From the NCBI RefSeq assembly GCF_010692725.1, contig NZ_JAAFZB010000093.1, positions 124,001 through 188,000 of the forward strand: DNA of 64,000 nucleotides. Reading direction: 5' to 3'. The position numbers and the translations under genes were made by a program. The notes under the pieces are model-generated. The model worked only from the letters and a program-made list of their open reading frames with translations, searched no databases and was not told the DNA's origin. Origin of the DNA: Flavihumibacter soli. Its GTDB lineage: Bacteria; Bacteroidota; Bacteroidia; Sphingobacteriales; Sphingobacteriaceae. Positions 63,157 to 64,000 of the stretch are shown here, piece by piece; position 1 is the stretch's first letter, and each line of letters starts with the position of its first letter.

Positions 63157-64000
63157 GTGACTTTAATCAAATCAATTTCAGGAATTCGGGGCACTATCGG
63201 CGGAACTGCTGGTAATGGCTTAACACCACAGGATATTGTAAAATATACAACTGCTTTCGGTAACTGGGTAGTTGAAAAAACCGGTAACCGAAAGATAGTT
63301 ATTGGCCGGGATGCACGTATCTCGGGTGAGATGGTGAGGAATCTTGTAGTTGGTACGCTGCAAAGCATTGGAATAAATGTGGTGGACCTTGGACTTTCAA
63401 CGACTCCTACTGTTGAGATAGCAGTTCCTGACGAGGACGCCGGTGGCGGAATTATTATTACCGCCAGTCACAATCCAAAGCAATGGAATGCTTTGAAGCT
63501 TCTCAATCATAAGGGGGAGTTTATCACGGATGAGGATGGTAAGGCGGTTCTTGAAATGGCTGAGAATCCTGAGATTATATATTCGGAAGTGGACGAGCTT
63601 GGAACTGTTGTTAATGATGACTCATACCTGCAAAAGCATATAGATAAGGTCCTTGCACTGCCATTGGTTGACAAGGAGGCTATACAAAGCGCTAATTTTA
63701 GCGTTGCGATTGATTGCGTAAATTCTACTGGTGGCATCTTTGTACCAGCATTGTTAAAGGCCCTGGGTGTTCAGACTATACATCCACTATATTGCACCCC
63801 CGATGGTCATTTTCCTCACAATCCTGAGCCATTGCCCGAGAACCTGGTAGCGCTGGCTGCTGAGGTAAAGTCAAAAAAAGCAGATCTTGGAATAGCGGTA
63901 GACCCCGATGTAGATCGTCTTTGCTTCGTTTGCGAAGATGGACGCATGTTTGGTGAGGAATATACCCTCGTTGCTGTCGCCGATTATATTCTCAAACACA
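63157..64000 (+). CDS. glmM: Phosphoglucosamine mutase, C-terminal part outside window
   Basis: Starts at GTG 63157 and runs off the right edge. About 281 residues are present (family length about 440-460). The start LIKSISGIRGTIGG matches GlmM of Bacteroidota. The active-site loop GIIITASHNPKQWNALKL has the phosphorylated Ser. The metal loop is VDPDVDRLCFVCEDG. It converts glucosamine-6-phosphate to glucosamine-1-phosphate for cell-wall precursor synthesis. Phosphomannomutase relatives are close, so the sugar is judged from the Bacteroidota form. It is divergent from the methyltransferase operon. Confidence 0.88.
   Translation, partial: MTLIKSISGIRGTIGGTAGNGLTPQDIVKYTTAFGNWVVEKTGNRKIVIGRDARISGEMVRNLVVGTLQSIGINVVDLGLSTTPTVEIAVPDEDAGGGIIITASHNPKQWNALKLLNHKGEFITDEDGKAVLEMAENPEIIYSEVDELGTVVNDDSYLQKHIDKVLALPLVDKEAIQSANFSVAIDCVNSTGGIFVPALLKALGVQTIHPLYCTPDGHFPHNPEPLPENLVALAAEVKSKKADLGIAVDPDVDRLCFVCEDGRMFGEEYTLVAVADYILKH

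Overview
The window looks like chromosomal DNA of a Bacteroidota bacterium of the Sphingobacteriaceae type (Pedobacter/Mucilaginibacter-like). This rests on family content: a NusB with a long N-terminal extension followed by DUF1573, YajC, YbbR and CoaE; a PUR-alpha (DUF3276) protein; LytS/LytTR regulation; SusC-free but planctomycete-type cytochrome/DUF1501 modules; FtsX/MacB-type permeases of about 800 residues; and weak Shine-Dalgarno sequences. No rRNA, phage, transposase or CRISPR array was seen.

Layout. 1-3.3 kb: a PAS histidine kinase cut by the left edge, a decayed esterase fragment, and a catalase with an ankyrin-repeat partner. 3.5-10.6 kb: small stress and metabolic genes (flavodoxin-like reductase, NTF2-like, GNAT, amino acid permease, exported methyltransferase, cytochrome-sugar dehydrogenase fusion, cold-shock protein). 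10.7-14.9 kb: a dinB-dnaE translesion cassette behind a 29-bp inverted repeat. 15-21.8 kb: envelope proteins, a membrane-anchored pseudokinase, a PRC-barrel stress protein, a 27-residue repeat protein and a SulP transporter. 22.1-25.8 kb: a three-gene operon of N-formylglutamate amidohydrolase-like, DUF1704/MATCAP-like metallopeptidase and ATP-grasp ligase. 26.1-36 kb: LytTR two-component pair, ABC transporter fused to an M1 peptidase, a CPBP protease that appears frameshifted, and an FtsX-type permease. 36.2-43.3 kb: a four-gene planctomycete-type cytochrome/DUF1501 module. 43.3-45.5 kb: tRNA-Arg, ychF and an agmatinase-like gene. 45.9-52.0 kb: a compact four-gene NTPase-based conflict system. 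52.1-64 kb: housekeeping genes (PUR-alpha, ABC exporter, amino acid dehydrogenase, nusB-yajC-coaE cluster, MBL exonuclease, MarR, ZIP, PAP2, methyltransferase, glmM cut by the right edge).

The best candidate for a little-described system is 45926-52023. It holds an unrecognised 250-residue protein, a SIR2-like protein with a C-terminal effector-associated-type domain, a membrane-anchored STAND NTPase with a beta-propeller-like sensor region, and a CHAT caspase-like protease carrying the same kind of small domain at its N-terminus. The parts fit a threat-sensing scaffold that recruits two effectors through like-with-like domain contacts. The second candidate is the 22162-25840 operon. It pairs an ATP-grasp ligase with a homologue of the eukaryotic tubulin tyrosine carboxypeptidase, which suggests a bacterial add-and-remove peptide-tail or small-peptide cycle. 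Functions in both systems are inferred from families and gene order only.
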